64,000 bases of DNA from Polaribacter gangjinensis (GCF_038024125.1 NZ_CP150662.1:2776501-2840500), one strand, 5' to 3'; shown: positions 25,186 through 34,462, numbered from the stretch's first letter. A program made the numbers and translations. Notes: a model not told the origin generated them from the letters alone.

Positions 25186-27666
25186 TTAGAAAAAACCACC
25201 TCCACCATCTTTTTCATTATCATCTCTATTTCTTCGTTGTTTTGCTTTGTTGTTTCCTCCGCCAAAATTGTAATTAAATCCTAAGAAAGTGGTTCTACTT
25301 TCCCAATTGAATTGACCATTTTGTACGAATGGATTTGCAGAGTTAAAAGCAAATTTCATTCCCTGAAAAATATCATTTATTCTAAAGTTAATGGTTCCTT
25401 TTCCTTTTAAAACAGTCCAACTTGCACCAGCATTGATCATCCACATATTTTCAACATCCCATTGAATGTCTTTTTGAGGTCCTCTGTACATGGCAAATAA
25501 TTGCAAACGTACATTTTTAGATGCTGTAAAACTGTTGCTAACTCTAGCATTAAAAACATTGTTTTGAACTGAAAGTTGTTGAGGATTTCCGTTTAAATTA
25601 TTGATGTTTCCTAATTGCTCTTGTGAATAGAAATCCATACTTGAGTTTACTCTCCACCAATTATTCATTTTAAAATTTGCTGAAAACTCAAGTCCGTAAG
25701 CATCTGTATCACTAAAATTTGTAAAACTCAATATTTGTCCAACTCCAGGATTTGCAGGATCTTCATTGGTAATTCTAGAAATTACATCGTTTATTTTTCT
25801 ATAAAAAGTTCCTAATGTAATATTGCCACCTTTAATTTGTCTGGTATAATTCAATTCATAAGAATTGGTAAATTGAGGTCTTAAATCAGCATTTCCAACA
25901 GATACAATTAAAGGAGTACTCCATTCTCTGATTGGATTTACTTGCTGAATATTGGGTCTGTCAATTCTTCTGCTATAACTTAATTGCCATTGATTTTTTT
26001 CAGATGGACTATATGTAAAAAATGCAGAAGGATAAATATTCAATAAATTTTGAGAGACATTTTCAGTGTTGTTTAACGTATTTCTTGTTTCGTCAGTATA
26101 ACGTTTAAAAACACCATCAACCACAAAATTTTCTAAACGAGCACCCAATTGCATGGTGAATTTATCAAAACTAGTTTCGTAATTGGTATAAGCAGAATAG
26201 ATTTTTCTTTTAAAATCAAAATCAGAACTTCCAATTAAATCAGTACCATTGATATTGTTGTTATTGTCTAGCGTATAAACTTCTTGATTGGTCAGGTTGA
26301 TGTTGTCTGTATTATCAACTCTAAATTCTAAACCCAATTCTAATTTTGTTTTTTCAGATAATGGATTTGTATAATCAATATTTACTTGTGAATTGCTGTT
26401 TTTTGTATTGATATTGTTGTAATAATTATATACTTCATAGTCAAAATCTGATGTATTTTGCAATAAGTTCAAATTGTTTAAAAAGTTTGTTCCATCTGTA
26501 TTTGAATAAGTTGCTTCAAACTCTAAATTGTGATCTTTTTTAGCAAAATCAATTTTATAATTAAGATTGTAGGTTCCTGTTGGAGATGAATTTTCTTGTG
26601 TATTTGGCGCATTGATAATTACATTCCCATTTACATCGCTAATCAAAGCTCTACCACTTGCAAATCCGTTAAACCAATTTTGAGTGGTATAAACTGAAAG
26701 TGTATTTTTATCATTGATGAATACATCTGCTCCGAATTTTATCAAATTAGAACGATTGTCATTCACAAAAATAAAATTTTGATTGTTTACTCCAGGTCTT
26801 TCTACAAAACCATAGTTGTAATTATCACCACTATTATGCCCATAATTCATAAAAAAATTCACTTTTCCGGTTTTATAATTCATGTTTGTTGAAGCATTAT
26901 ATCGCACATAATGTCCTGCAGTAATTCCTGAATCTACAGATCCGTTAAATCCCATATTAGCATTTTTATTAAGTACAATATTGATAATTCCACTCATTCC
27001 ATCAGGATTGTATTTTGCTGAAGGATTTGTAATCAATTCAACACTTTTGATGGATGTTGACGGAATTTGTCGTAATAATTGAGCAATTGGCACATTTGTA
27101 GGTCTGCCATCTACTAAAACTCTAACATTCGAATTTCCTCTCAAACTAATCTGTCCAGTTTGGCTATCAACACTTACAGATTGTATATTGTTTAATAATT
27201 CTGATGCTGTAGTTCCTGCAGCAGTTAAATCTTTTCCAACATTAATCACTTTTCTATCAACTTTTTGAACAACTGTTGATGTTTCTGACCTGATAACAAC
27301 TTCATCAAGAACCGCACTTTCTTCAGAGAGAGAAATCGTTCCAAGATTGATGCTTTTGTTTTTATCTGTAATGGAAATTTCTCTGTCAAAAGTTTTATAT
27401 CCAATAAATTGTACTTCAACAATACTTTTTCCTTCGGGTAAATCTTTCACAATAAAAGCACCTTTTTCGTCAGTAATTCCTCCTGTTATGATTTTTTTTG
27501 ACATGTCTTTTACAACAATATTTACGTAAGGTAATTCTTGTTTAGTTGCATTGTCAATGACTTTCCCTGAGATTGATCCAGGTTTAAGCAATGCTGATTT
27601 TGGCATTTGTGCAAATGAAATGGTTGATGTTATAACGAGTATAACAAAGCATACTAATTTTTTCAT
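25186..27666 (-). CDS. TonB-dependent receptor / outer membrane beta-barrel protein
   Basis: An 826-residue outer membrane protein. In order: signal peptide ending at SFAQ, a CarboxypepD_reg-like domain (SGKVIDNATKQELPYVNIVV... at about 30-115), a plug region with VLVDGRPTN and GMSGIINIVLNKN at about 130-250, and a C-terminal beta-barrel of the OMP_b-brl_3 type. The very C-terminus is an unusual basic, glycine-rich tail (RRNRDDNEKDGGGGFF), not a barrel-closing aromatic strand. There is no SusD partner, so it is not a SusCD pair; the ligand is unknown. Confidence 0.9.
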   Translation of the reverse strand: MKKLVCFVILVITSTISFAQMPKSALLKPGSISGKVIDNATKQELPYVNIVVKDMSKKIITGGITDEKGAFIVKDLPEGKSIVEVQFIGYKTFDREISITDKNKSINLGTISLSEESAVLDEVVIRSETSTVVQKVDRKVINVGKDLTAAGTTASELLNNIQSVSVDSQTGQISLRGNSNVRVLVDGRPTNVPIAQLLRQIPSTSIKSVELITNPSAKYNPDGMSGIINIVLNKNANMGFNGSVDSGITAGHYVRYNASTNMNYKTGKVNFFMNYGHNSGDNYNYGFVERPGVNNQNFIFVNDNRSNLIKFGADVFINDKNTLSVYTTQNWFNGFASGRALISDVNGNVIINAPNTQENSSPTGTYNLNYKIDFAKKDHNLEFEATYSNTDGTNFLNNLNLLQNTSDFDYEVYNYYNNINTKNSNSQVNIDYTNPLSEKTKLELGLEFRVDNTDNINLTNQEVYTLDNNNNINGTDLIGSSDFDFKRKIYSAYTNYETSFDKFTMQLGARLENFVVDGVFKRYTDETRNTLNNTENVSQNLLNIYPSAFFTYSPSEKNQWQLSYSRRIDRPNIQQVNPIREWSTPLIVSVGNADLRPQFTNSYELNYTRQIKGGNITLGTFYRKINDVISRITNEDPANPGVGQILSFTNFSDTDAYGLEFSANFKMNNWWRVNSSMDFYSQEQLGNINNLNGNPQQLSVQNNVFNARVSNSFTASKNVRLQLFAMYRGPQKDIQWDVENMWMINAGASWTVLKGKGTINFRINDIFQGMKFAFNSANPFVQNGQFNWESRTTFLGFNYNFGGGNNKAKQRRNRDDNEKDGGGGFF

Positions 27667-27688
27667 TAAGTTTATTTTTGTTTTTTGG

Positions 27689-27723
27689 TTGATGTATTAT
27701 AGACAAGCTATTTAGTATATTTG
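27689..27723 (+). promoter_or_regulatory. Promoter of the CoA-binding protein gene
   Basis: TTG at 27689-27691 and TATATTTG at 27716-27723 with 24 bases between, close to the Bacteroidota -33/-7 arrangement. The coding start is 38 bases downstream. Confidence 0.5.
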
Positions 27724-27761
27724 TTACACGTATAATTATTCTTTAACGCTTTATTAACAGT

Positions 27762-28127
27762 ATGAAAAATATAACATTAGTGCTTGGAGCATCTTTAAAT
27801 CCAAATAGATATTCGAATATTGCTATCAAAAGATTGCTTGATAAAAAATATCCAGTAGTTGCACTTGGGCAAAAAAAAGGAACCGTTTTAGGAGTCACCA
27901 TTGATGATGAAAAAAAAGAATATGAAAATATTGATACGGTTACGTTGTATTTGAATCCTGAAAGGCAAAAAGAATTTTATGATTACGTAATTTCTTTAAA
28001 ACCAAGAAGAGTTATTTTTAATCCCGGTGCAGAAAATGATGAGTTTGTGAAATTGTTAGAATCAAATAACATTATAGCAGAGGTTGCTTGCACGTTGGTT
28101 TTGATTTCGATTGATCAGTATTTTTAA
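27762..28127 (+). CDS. CoA-binding domain protein (YccU-like)
   Basis: A 121-residue stand-alone CoA-binding Rossmann domain, related to the N-terminal part of succinyl-CoA synthetase alpha. Family pattern: VLGASLNPNRYSNIAIKRLL, a central VTLYLNPERQKEFYDYVISL, FNPGAEN and a C-terminal ACTLVLI with the conserved cysteine. The biological role is not established. Confidence 0.85.
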   Translation: MKNITLVLGASLNPNRYSNIAIKRLLDKKYPVVALGQKKGTVLGVTIDDEKKEYENIDTVTLYLNPERQKEFYDYVISLKPRRVIFNPGAENDEFVKLLESNNIIAEVACTLVLISIDQYF

Positions 28128-28309
28128 GAAGTAAACTGAATTGACAGTTTGAGGGATTCTTTCTCTTTTTCAAAATAAGTTGATATCAAAATTATTTTTT
28201 TTTAAATAATTTGATGAAATTAAAAGTCAATCCAGCCTACTTTTGTTGGTTAGCTATTGCAAACTTAAAGTATAGTAAAGATGCTTACAATACTCAATAT
28301 GAGTAATTT

Positions 28310-29074
28310 TTAAATTAGATTTCGGTTATTTTTGAAATAGTTTTCCAATTCAAACGTAGAACTCATCTGTAACTTTTTTAAAATATTTCTTCTATGAGTA
28401 TCAACAGTATGCTTGCTAATATGGAGACTTTCAGAGATTTCTATACTTGTTTTTTGAAGTAGTAACAATCTTATTATATCTCTTTCTCTGTTACTTATAA
28501 CTCCAAGTAAATTTTGACTTGATATATTTTTGTAATAAAGAGTTTCATATTCATTTTTCTCGTTCAAGTATTTTGCACATGCGCAAATATCCATTTTTAC
28601 ATCCTCATTTAAAACAGTGTAATGAGCCAAGCCAATAACAGGTTTGTTGTTATGATCAAACTGAAGAGGTGTTGTATTTTGAATGATACTTGTATATTTT
28701 CCATTGCCATTTTTTATCCTATAATTCCAAGTGTAACTCATTCTTTTGCGTTGCTCGTCATTTAGATTGTTCATTGTAAAAGTCATCAAATCTTTCAAAC
28801 ACTCAAGCCATAGAGTAATATCTTCAGGATGAAAAAGAGACCAGAAAAAATTCATTCCACCATGAATCATTTCGTCTCTAGATAAACCTGTACAAGCTGT
28901 AAAATTCTTGCTTACATATTCAAAATTCTGATTTACTGTATTGGTAATGCAAAAAAATGTAGCGTTGTAAGGATAATAAAAATCAAGTTCAATAAGTTTT
29001 TTTATATGCTCTTTAATCTCAATATTCGGATAAGAACTAAAAATTTCATTATACGCTGTATTGATATTTGTCAT
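28310..29074 (-). CDS. PAS-domain LuxR-family transcriptional regulator
   Basis: A 254-residue regulator. The N-terminal about 150 residues look like a PAS fold (FFCITNTVNQNFEYVSKNFT, then FWSLFHPEDI and YRIKNGNGKYTSI), and the C-terminal 65 residues are a LuxR/GerE helix-turn-helix (ISNRERDIIRLLLLQKTSIE, ISKHTVDTHRRNILKKL). No receiver domain is present, so it probably senses a ligand through PAS. It is the last gene of the pyrR-pyrB operon, 13 bases after rnz. Its target is unknown; the operon itself is one candidate. Confidence 0.85.
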   Translation of the reverse strand: MTNINTAYNEIFSSYPNIEIKEHIKKLIELDFYYPYNATFFCITNTVNQNFEYVSKNFTACTGLSRDEMIHGGMNFFWSLFHPEDITLWLECLKDLMTFTMNNLNDEQRKRMSYTWNYRIKNGNGKYTSIIQNTTPLQFDHNNKPVIGLAHYTVLNEDVKMDICACAKYLNEKNEYETLYYKNISSQNLLGVISNRERDIIRLLLLQKTSIEISESLHISKHTVDTHRRNILKKLQMSSTFELENYFKNNRNLI

Positions 29075-29087
29075 ATTTTACAATAGT

Positions 29088-30005
29088 TTAAACAAGTTCT
29101 ATAACTTTTCCTGGCTCGGATAGAAGTGTTTCGTTAAAAATTGTTTTTGCCTCTTCTTGAAACAATTCAATATTTTTGTATCTGCCAGAATAATGTCCTA
29201 AAATTAGTTGTTTTACATTGGCTTCTTTAGCAATTGTTGCAGCTTGCAAAGCAGTGCTATGCAATGTTTTTTTAGCTAAATCTTCTTTGTCTGATAAAAA
29301 AGTAGCCTCATGATACAACAAATCAGCATCTTTAATTATCGGAATTATGGATGGTAAAAAACTAGTATCGCTGCAATAGGCAAAACTTTTAGGTTTCTCA
29401 GAGGCAATAGTCAACTCTTCATTCGGTATAATTTCTCCTGATTCTAGTACGATATCTTTTCCTGCTTTGATATTTAAATAATCAGCTTTATCAATTTCAG
29501 GGTAATTATTTATATTTTGAATGTGTAATTTTTTAGGTTTTGATTTCTCTTTGAATAAAAATCCATTTGTATAAACTCTATGTTTTAAAGGGATTGTATG
29601 CACGGAAACCTTTTCATCCTCAAAAATAAGTTCGCTTTTTGATGAGGATAATTCATGAAAAATAAGTTCGTATTTTGCATGCGATTGCGAAATATTCAAT
29701 AACATTTCTGTAGCTTCTTTGATGCCTTTTGGACCATAAACATGCAGTTCTTTTTCTCTGTTTAAAATTCCGAAAGTTGATAACAATCCAACCAAACCAT
29801 AAAAATGATCTCCATGTAAGTGTGAAATAAAAATATGATTGATTTTTGCATAGCCAACTTTATATTTTCGCATTTGACGTTGAGTTCCTTCGCCACAATC
29901 AATGATAAAATGTCGGTCGTTAATTTCTAAATATTGCGAAGTAGGAAAAGCATTGACACGAGGAGTTGCTGAATGACAGCCCAAAATAGTTAAACGTATA
30001 CTCAT
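29088..30005 (-). CDS. rnz: Ribonuclease Z
   Basis: A 305-residue tRNA 3'-processing endonuclease of the metallo-beta-lactamase fold. Metal ligands are visible in ISHLHGDHFYGL near residues 61-67, YCSDTSF near 212 and LGHYSGRY near 270. The N-terminal TILGCHSATPRVNAFPTSQ is typical of the RNase Z short form. It overlaps the upstream T9SS-tagged gene by 4 bases, so the two are translationally coupled. Confidence 0.96.
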   Translation of the reverse strand: MSIRLTILGCHSATPRVNAFPTSQYLEINDRHFIIDCGEGTQRQMRKYKVGYAKINHIFISHLHGDHFYGLVGLLSTFGILNREKELHVYGPKGIKEATEMLLNISQSHAKYELIFHELSSSKSELIFEDEKVSVHTIPLKHRVYTNGFLFKEKSKPKKLHIQNINNYPEIDKADYLNIKAGKDIVLESGEIIPNEELTIASEKPKSFAYCSDTSFLPSIIPIIKDADLLYHEATFLSDKEDLAKKTLHSTALQAATIAKEANVKQLILGHYSGRYKNIELFQEEAKTIFNETLLSEPGKVIELV

Positions 30006-30322
30006 TGAATAACCAATCGTTTAGAAACACTATTTTCTTTATTTTGAATGGTATAAATGTAAATTCCGGCAGTTAAATCTCCTTTTAAAAAAGTAAGTGA
30101 ATTGTTTCCTTTAATTGTTTCAACACTTTTTTGATAAACAACTTTACCTAGAATATTTTTTACAGTTAAAGTAGTTTTAGAATCGCTATCTGAATGAAAA
30201 GTAATGATGGTTGAATTGGAAAAAGGATTGGGTGCAGCAGATAATTTTTCAATCGATTTTTCTTGAGAAAAACTGATCGATATTGTGAAAAAGAAAAAAA
30301 CAAAAAGTAATTTTTTAAGCAT
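30002..30322 (-). CDS. Minimal T9SS type A sorting-domain protein
   Basis: A 106-residue protein that consists almost entirely of a signal peptide (MLKKLLFVFFFFTISISFSQ) and a type IX secretion C-terminal sorting domain (LSAAPNPFSNSTIITF ... VKNILGKVVYQ ... LTAGIYIYTIQNKENSVSKRLVIQ). There is no room for a separate cargo domain: about 8 residues link the two parts. It lies between the STAS-like gene and rnz. The family rule that this domain directs surface export is known; what a bare domain does is unknown. Confidence 0.85.
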   Translation of the reverse strand: MLKKLLFVFFFFTISISFSQEKSIEKLSAAPNPFSNSTIITFHSDSDSKTTLTVKNILGKVVYQKSVETIKGNNSLTFLKGDLTAGIYIYTIQNKENSVSKRLVIQ

Positions 30323-30332
30323 ATACTATTTT

Positions 30333-30665
30333 TTAAAACCCTAATTCTCTTTCAATTGCTTCCATCTCTAAAACATCTTCTGCTTCTTGTAAAGTAGGTA
30401 CAATATTGAAATTTTCGGGGAAATCATCAATATTAACATTCGAATTAACAATAACAAATGATGTGCCGTTTTCTTTTTTATGTTCTGAAAAATCTAAAAA
30501 TTGTAAAAATTCTTTTTTAGAAACCTTCAACATATCAGAAATCAACAAAACCAAATGTTCTTTATCGAAATCATTTTTGTGGGTTAAAAATAAGGTATAA
30601 AAATCAGAAAATGAATTTTCATCTGAAGAAATAAGCGTGTATTTTTTCTTTTTTTTGATGTTCAT
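30333..30665 (-). CDS. Small STAS-like protein of unknown function
   Basis: A 110-residue cytoplasmic protein starting with a Lys run (MNIKKKKKYTL). The order of segments LVLLISDML, then KEFLQFLDF, then SFVIVNSN and TLQEAEDVLEMEAIERELGF is reminiscent of the STAS domain of anti-sigma-factor antagonists, but the phosphorylatable Ser is not identifiable. It is 4 bases from pyrB and conserved in this position in related flavobacteria as far as I recall. Function is unknown. Confidence 0.7.
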   Translation of the reverse strand: MNIKKKKKYTLISSDENSFSDFYTLFLTHKNDFDKEHLVLLISDMLKVSKKEFLQFLDFSEHKKENGTSFVIVNSNVNIDDFPENFNIVPTLQEAEDVLEMEAIERELGF

Positions 30666-30669
30666 AAAC

Positions 30670-31599
30670 TTATCTCTTTATCTGTTCTGCTAATAAATAA
30701 ATTACTGCCATTCTTATTGCAACTCCATTTTCTACTTGGTGTAAAATGATAGATTGTTCAGAATCAGCAACATCACTAGTAATTTCTACACCTCTGTTGA
30801 TGGGACCAGGATGCATTATTACAATTTTTTTATCTAAATTATCTAAAATCTCTTTATTAATGCCAAAAAGTTGAGTGTATTCTCTTGTAGATGGAAAATA
30901 ATTGATATCCATTCTTTCGTTTTGAACTCTTAAAACATTGGCAACATCACACCATTCTAAAGCTTTTTTTAGATTTGTTTCAACAGTTACTCCTAAACTG
31001 GTGATGTATTTCGGAATCAATGTGGTTGGTCCACAAACTTTTACTTCAGCACCTTGCATTTGCAGTGCAAAAATATTGGATAAAGCGACTCTTGAGTGCA
31101 AAATATCACCGATAATAACGATTTTTTTGCCTTTTACAGTTCCTAATTTTTCTCTGATAGAATACGAATCTAACAAAGCTTGCGTTGGATGTTCGTGAGT
31201 GCCATCACCTGCATTGATAATTTTTGCGTTGACGTGTTTTGCTAAAAAAACACCTGCACCAACATTGGCATGGCGCATTACAACAATATCAACTTTCATT
31301 GATAAAATATTGTTGACAGTATCAATCAACGTTTCTCCTTTTTTTACAGAAGATTGTGAAGCAGAAAAATTAATAACATCTGCAGACAATCTTTTTTCAG
31401 CCAATTCAAAGCTCAGTTTTGTTCTGGTGCTATTTTCAAAAAATAAATTGGCAATGGTAATATCTCTTAAGGAAGGAACTTTTTTGATGGGTCTGTTGAT
31501 TACTTCTTTAAAATGATCTGCAGTTTTAAAAATAAGCTCAATATCTGATGGTTTTAAATATTTTATGCCTAATAAATGTGCTACACTTAACTGATCCAT
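30670..31599 (-). CDS. pyrB: Aspartate carbamoyltransferase catalytic subunit
   Basis: A 309-residue enzyme joining carbamoyl phosphate to aspartate in pyrimidine synthesis. The carbamoyl-phosphate site FENSTRTKLSFELA is at about residues 53-66, with HPTQALLDSYSI and the HPGPINRGVEI aspartate-site loop near the C-terminus. No regulatory pyrI is adjacent. It starts 1 base after the pyrR stop. Confidence 0.97.
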   Translation of the reverse strand: MDQLSVAHLLGIKYLKPSDIELIFKTADHFKEVINRPIKKVPSLRDITIANLFFENSTRTKLSFELAEKRLSADVINFSASQSSVKKGETLIDTVNNILSMKVDIVVMRHANVGAGVFLAKHVNAKIINAGDGTHEHPTQALLDSYSIREKLGTVKGKKIVIIGDILHSRVALSNIFALQMQGAEVKVCGPTTLIPKYITSLGVTVETNLKKALEWCDVANVLRVQNERMDINYFPSTREYTQLFGINKEILDNLDKKIVIMHPGPINRGVEITSDVADSEQSIILHQVENGVAIRMAVIYLLAEQIKR

Positions 31600-31600
31600 G

Positions 31601-32140
31601 TTATTTTTGTTCTAAGTAAACTGCGTCTATTTCGTGTGTTTCTTTCCAAGTTACCAATACTTTTTCTTCATTTATAGCATCTACTTGTCTTCCTCTATAA
31701 TTTGGTTGAATGGGTAAATGTCTGCTAAATCTTCTATCAATCAACACTAATAATTCAATATTTAATGGTCTTCCAAAAGATTGAATGGCTGTTAGAGCAG
31801 CTCTTACACTTCTTCCAGAATATAGAACGTCATCAATAATGACTACTTTTTTATCTTCAATTAAAAAATTGATTTTTGTAGAAGTTGCCGCAAGTGGCTC
31901 TGAACGTCTTCTAAAATCATCTCTGTAAAAAGTAATGTCTAGCAAGCCTAGTTTTACATCTTTTATGCCATAATTGTTTTCAAGAAGTTGTACCAATCTA
32001 TTAGCTAAAAATGAACCTCTTGGTTGTAAACCTATTAAAACAGTATCAGAAAAATCATTATGATTTTCAATCAATTGGCAGGCCAATCTATGGAGAATTA
32101 TTTCAATATCTTTTGAGTTAAGAAGTATTTTTTTGCTCAT
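31601..32140 (-). CDS. pyrR: Bifunctional pyr operon regulator / uracil phosphoribosyltransferase PyrR
   Basis: A 179-residue type I phosphoribosyltransferase. The PRPP loop VVIIDDVLYSGRSVRAAL is at about residues 95-112, with RGSFLANRLV before it and VLIDRR after. In Firmicutes PyrR attenuates the pyr operon by RNA binding; in Bacteroidota that activity is not established and I see no obvious antiterminator pair in the 38-base leader. It heads the operon. Confidence 0.95.
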   Translation of the reverse strand: MSKKILLNSKDIEIILHRLACQLIENHNDFSDTVLIGLQPRGSFLANRLVQLLENNYGIKDVKLGLLDITFYRDDFRRRSEPLAATSTKINFLIEDKKVVIIDDVLYSGRSVRAALTAIQSFGRPLNIELLVLIDRRFSRHLPIQPNYRGRQVDAINEEKVLVTWKETHEIDAVYLEQK

Positions 32141-32178
32141 AAGAAACCTATCAAATTTTAGTTGATAGTATTGAAAAT

Positions 32179-32208
32179 CAAAATTAGGGATAATTAATGT
32201 ATGCGCAA
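32179..32208 (-). promoter_or_regulatory. Promoter of the pyrR-pyrB-rnz operon
   Basis: On the minus strand TTG (32208-32206), a 19-base spacer and TAATTTTG (32186-32179) match the Bacteroidota consensus in both boxes and spacing. About 38 bases remain to the pyrR ATG. A second TAATTTTG lies at 32206-32213. Confidence 0.68.
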
Positions 32209-32329
32209 AATTAAAAAGTATGAATTTAAAAATAGGTTGTTAATTAAATTGTTGAAAACAAAAAACAATCCTCCAAATCATAAGAGTTAGTTATAGTATT
32301 TTTATTGATATTATTCAATTCTATTAGCT

Positions 32330-33700
32330 ATGTCTCTATTGAAATTTGAATCTATGCTGAAAACCAACAGCGTTTACTTTTTTGATTTGGTTGAATTTGA
32401 AGAAATTATCGTACATTATTTAGATGCTGGTAAACATTCTTTGGCTAAAAAAGCAGTAAAATTAGGTTTGGAACAACATCCGCAATCTGTAGATTTAAAA
32501 TTGCTGCAAGTTGAGTTGTATGTATTTGAAGATGAGTTAGATAAAGCTACATTATTATTGAATAAAATTGAAAAAATTGACCCCCATAATGAGGAAGTTT
32601 TTATTCAAAAAGCAGCAATTTTATCAAAAAGAGGCAATCACGAAGACGCCATTCAAAATTTAGAAAAAGCATTGGTTTATACAGATGATAATTTAGATGT
32701 TTGGTCGCTTTTAGGAATGGAATATTTGTATTTAGAAGATTATTCAAATGCTCGATCATACTTTGAAAAGTGTTTGAATGAAGATGAAGAAGATTATTCT
32801 GCATTGTACAACATTATTTACTGTTATGATATGTGCAATGAAAGTGAATTGGCAATTCCTTTTTTGAATGATTATATCAACAAAAATCCCTATTGCGAAG
32901 TTGCTTGGCATCAATTAGGAAGGCAATATTTTATGTTGGATATGTTTCAAGAAGCATTAACAGCTTTTGATTATGCCATTTTAATTGACGAATCTTTTAT
33001 TGGTGGATACTTAGAAAAAGCAAAAACCTTAGAAGAATTAAAGCAATACAAAGAAGCTATTGATCATTATTTAGTAACTTTAGATTTAGATGATCCTACT
33101 GCTTTTGCCTTGGTTCGAATTGGAGAATGTTATGAAAAATTGCATAAATATGATGCTGCAATTTCGTATTACAAAAAGGCGGTTCAAGAAGATCCTTTAT
33201 TGGATAAAGCTTGGATTTTGATTACAAACCTTTATTTTATTCAAGAAAACTATCAAAAAGCGGCTTATTACATTGCAAAAGCATTGAAAATTGACGAAGA
33301 TAATCCAATGTATTGGAGAAAATATGCTGAAATTAATTTGAAATTAAATTTGTTTGAAGAGGTCGTAGTTGGTTATGAAAATTGCTTAGTTTTGAATGAT
33401 GATGACTTGACAGTTTACATATCTTTGACTGATGTTTTAGTGTTTTTAGGTGATTTTAATGAAGCGCTTTCAATTCTTTTTAAAGCACAGAAAATATACA
33501 AGAATTTTGCTGAAATCGAATATAGATTGGCTGGAGTTTTCTTTATTTTGAGCAAAGAAAAATTTGCAAAAAAACATTTAATTGATGCTTTGAAAATTGA
33601 TTTTGAATATCATTCTGTATTGAACGAATTGTTTCCAACACTTGTTGAAAATCTTAAAATTCAGAAATTAATTGCCGACTTTAAAAAGGCTACAGAATAA
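32330..33700 (+). CDS. Tetratricopeptide-repeat protein
   Basis: A 456-residue cytoplasmic protein made of about eleven TPR units, for example AILSKRGNHEDAIQNLEKAL and AISYYKKAVQEDPLLDKAW. There is no signal peptide or catalytic domain. It is likely a scaffold; partners cannot be inferred from the convergent neighbour. Confidence 0.9.
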   Translation: MSLLKFESMLKTNSVYFFDLVEFEEIIVHYLDAGKHSLAKKAVKLGLEQHPQSVDLKLLQVELYVFEDELDKATLLLNKIEKIDPHNEEVFIQKAAILSKRGNHEDAIQNLEKALVYTDDNLDVWSLLGMEYLYLEDYSNARSYFEKCLNEDEEDYSALYNIIYCYDMCNESELAIPFLNDYINKNPYCEVAWHQLGRQYFMLDMFQEALTAFDYAILIDESFIGGYLEKAKTLEELKQYKEAIDHYLVTLDLDDPTAFALVRIGECYEKLHKYDAAISYYKKAVQEDPLLDKAWILITNLYFIQENYQKAAYYIAKALKIDEDNPMYWRKYAEINLKLNLFEEVVVGYENCLVLNDDDLTVYISLTDVLVFLGDFNEALSILFKAQKIYKNFAEIEYRLAGVFFILSKEKFAKKHLIDALKIDFEYHSVLNELFPTLVENLKIQKLIADFKKATE

Positions 33701-33707
33701 TTTTTAA

Positions 33708-34442
33708 TTAGTTTTTGGGATACCAATCTAACTGAACAACTTTGATAGCGTTGTTTTTTTCGGTTACAATTTGTTTGAACTTTTCAACATCACTCAAACC
33801 ACCTGTTCCTCTGTAATGATATGGATACACTTCTTTTGGTTTAAATTCCAACACTGCATTTGCTGCATTTTCTACAGTCATTGTATAAGGTAAATTCATG
33901 CAAACAAAAGCTTTGTCTATGTTTTTTAAATTTCTCATTTCTGGAATATCTTCAGTATCACCCGAAAAATAAATTCGTTCTTTATTGATTGTCAACACAT
34001 AACCATTTCCTCTGCCTTTTGTATGAAATTTTAACGCTTCTTCTCGTAAATTATACATCGGAATTGCTTCTACAGAAAAGTTTTTAAACGATTTTTGTTC
34101 ATCATTATTAATTACAATAATCTCTTTTGCTTTGCTATTTTGAAATTTATCAGCAACCGCTTTTGGAGCAATAATGGTTGTTGATGACAAATCTAATTCG
34201 TTCAATGTTTTTGTGTCAAAATGATCTCCATGAATATCTGTAATTAAAACATAGGTTGGTTTTTCAAATTCTGAAAATGCGCTTGCACCTCCAGTTGGAT
34301 CTAAGTAAATACGTTCATTATCAAATGAGATTACTGCAGTAGCATGCGAAATTGGAGTAATTTTTACTTCATCTTTTTTTGATTCATTTTTAAAATTGAA
34401 AAATGAAACTGTCAACATCAAAAGAAATAATTTAATTTTCAT
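33708..34442 (-). CDS. MBL-fold metallohydrolase, exported
   Basis: A 244-residue metallo-beta-lactamase-fold protein with a hydrophobic N-terminal signal (MKIKLFLLMLTVSFFNF) but no lipobox cysteine. Metal motifs: ITDIHGDHFD near residue 70, YFSGDTED near 158 and YPYHYRGTGG near 214. It belongs to the UlaG-like/YtnP-like branch; substrate unknown. It converges on the TPR gene with 7 bases between stops. Confidence 0.85.
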   Translation of the reverse strand: MKIKLFLLMLTVSFFNFKNESKKDEVKITPISHATAVISFDNERIYLDPTGGASAFSEFEKPTYVLITDIHGDHFDTKTLNELDLSSTTIIAPKAVADKFQNSKAKEIIVINNDEQKSFKNFSVEAIPMYNLREEALKFHTKGRGNGYVLTINKERIYFSGDTEDIPEMRNLKNIDKAFVCMNLPYTMTVENAANAVLEFKPKEVYPYHYRGTGGLSDVEKFKQIVTEKNNAIKVVQLDWYPKN

Positions 34443-34462
34443 CGTATTTGAATTTATTTTTT

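Noticed and set aside
28291..28305. Short inverted repeat TACTCA-ATA-TGAGTA before the PAS-LuxR gene stop
   Set aside because: Only 6-bp arms and far from the plus-strand gene end; too weak to call a terminator.
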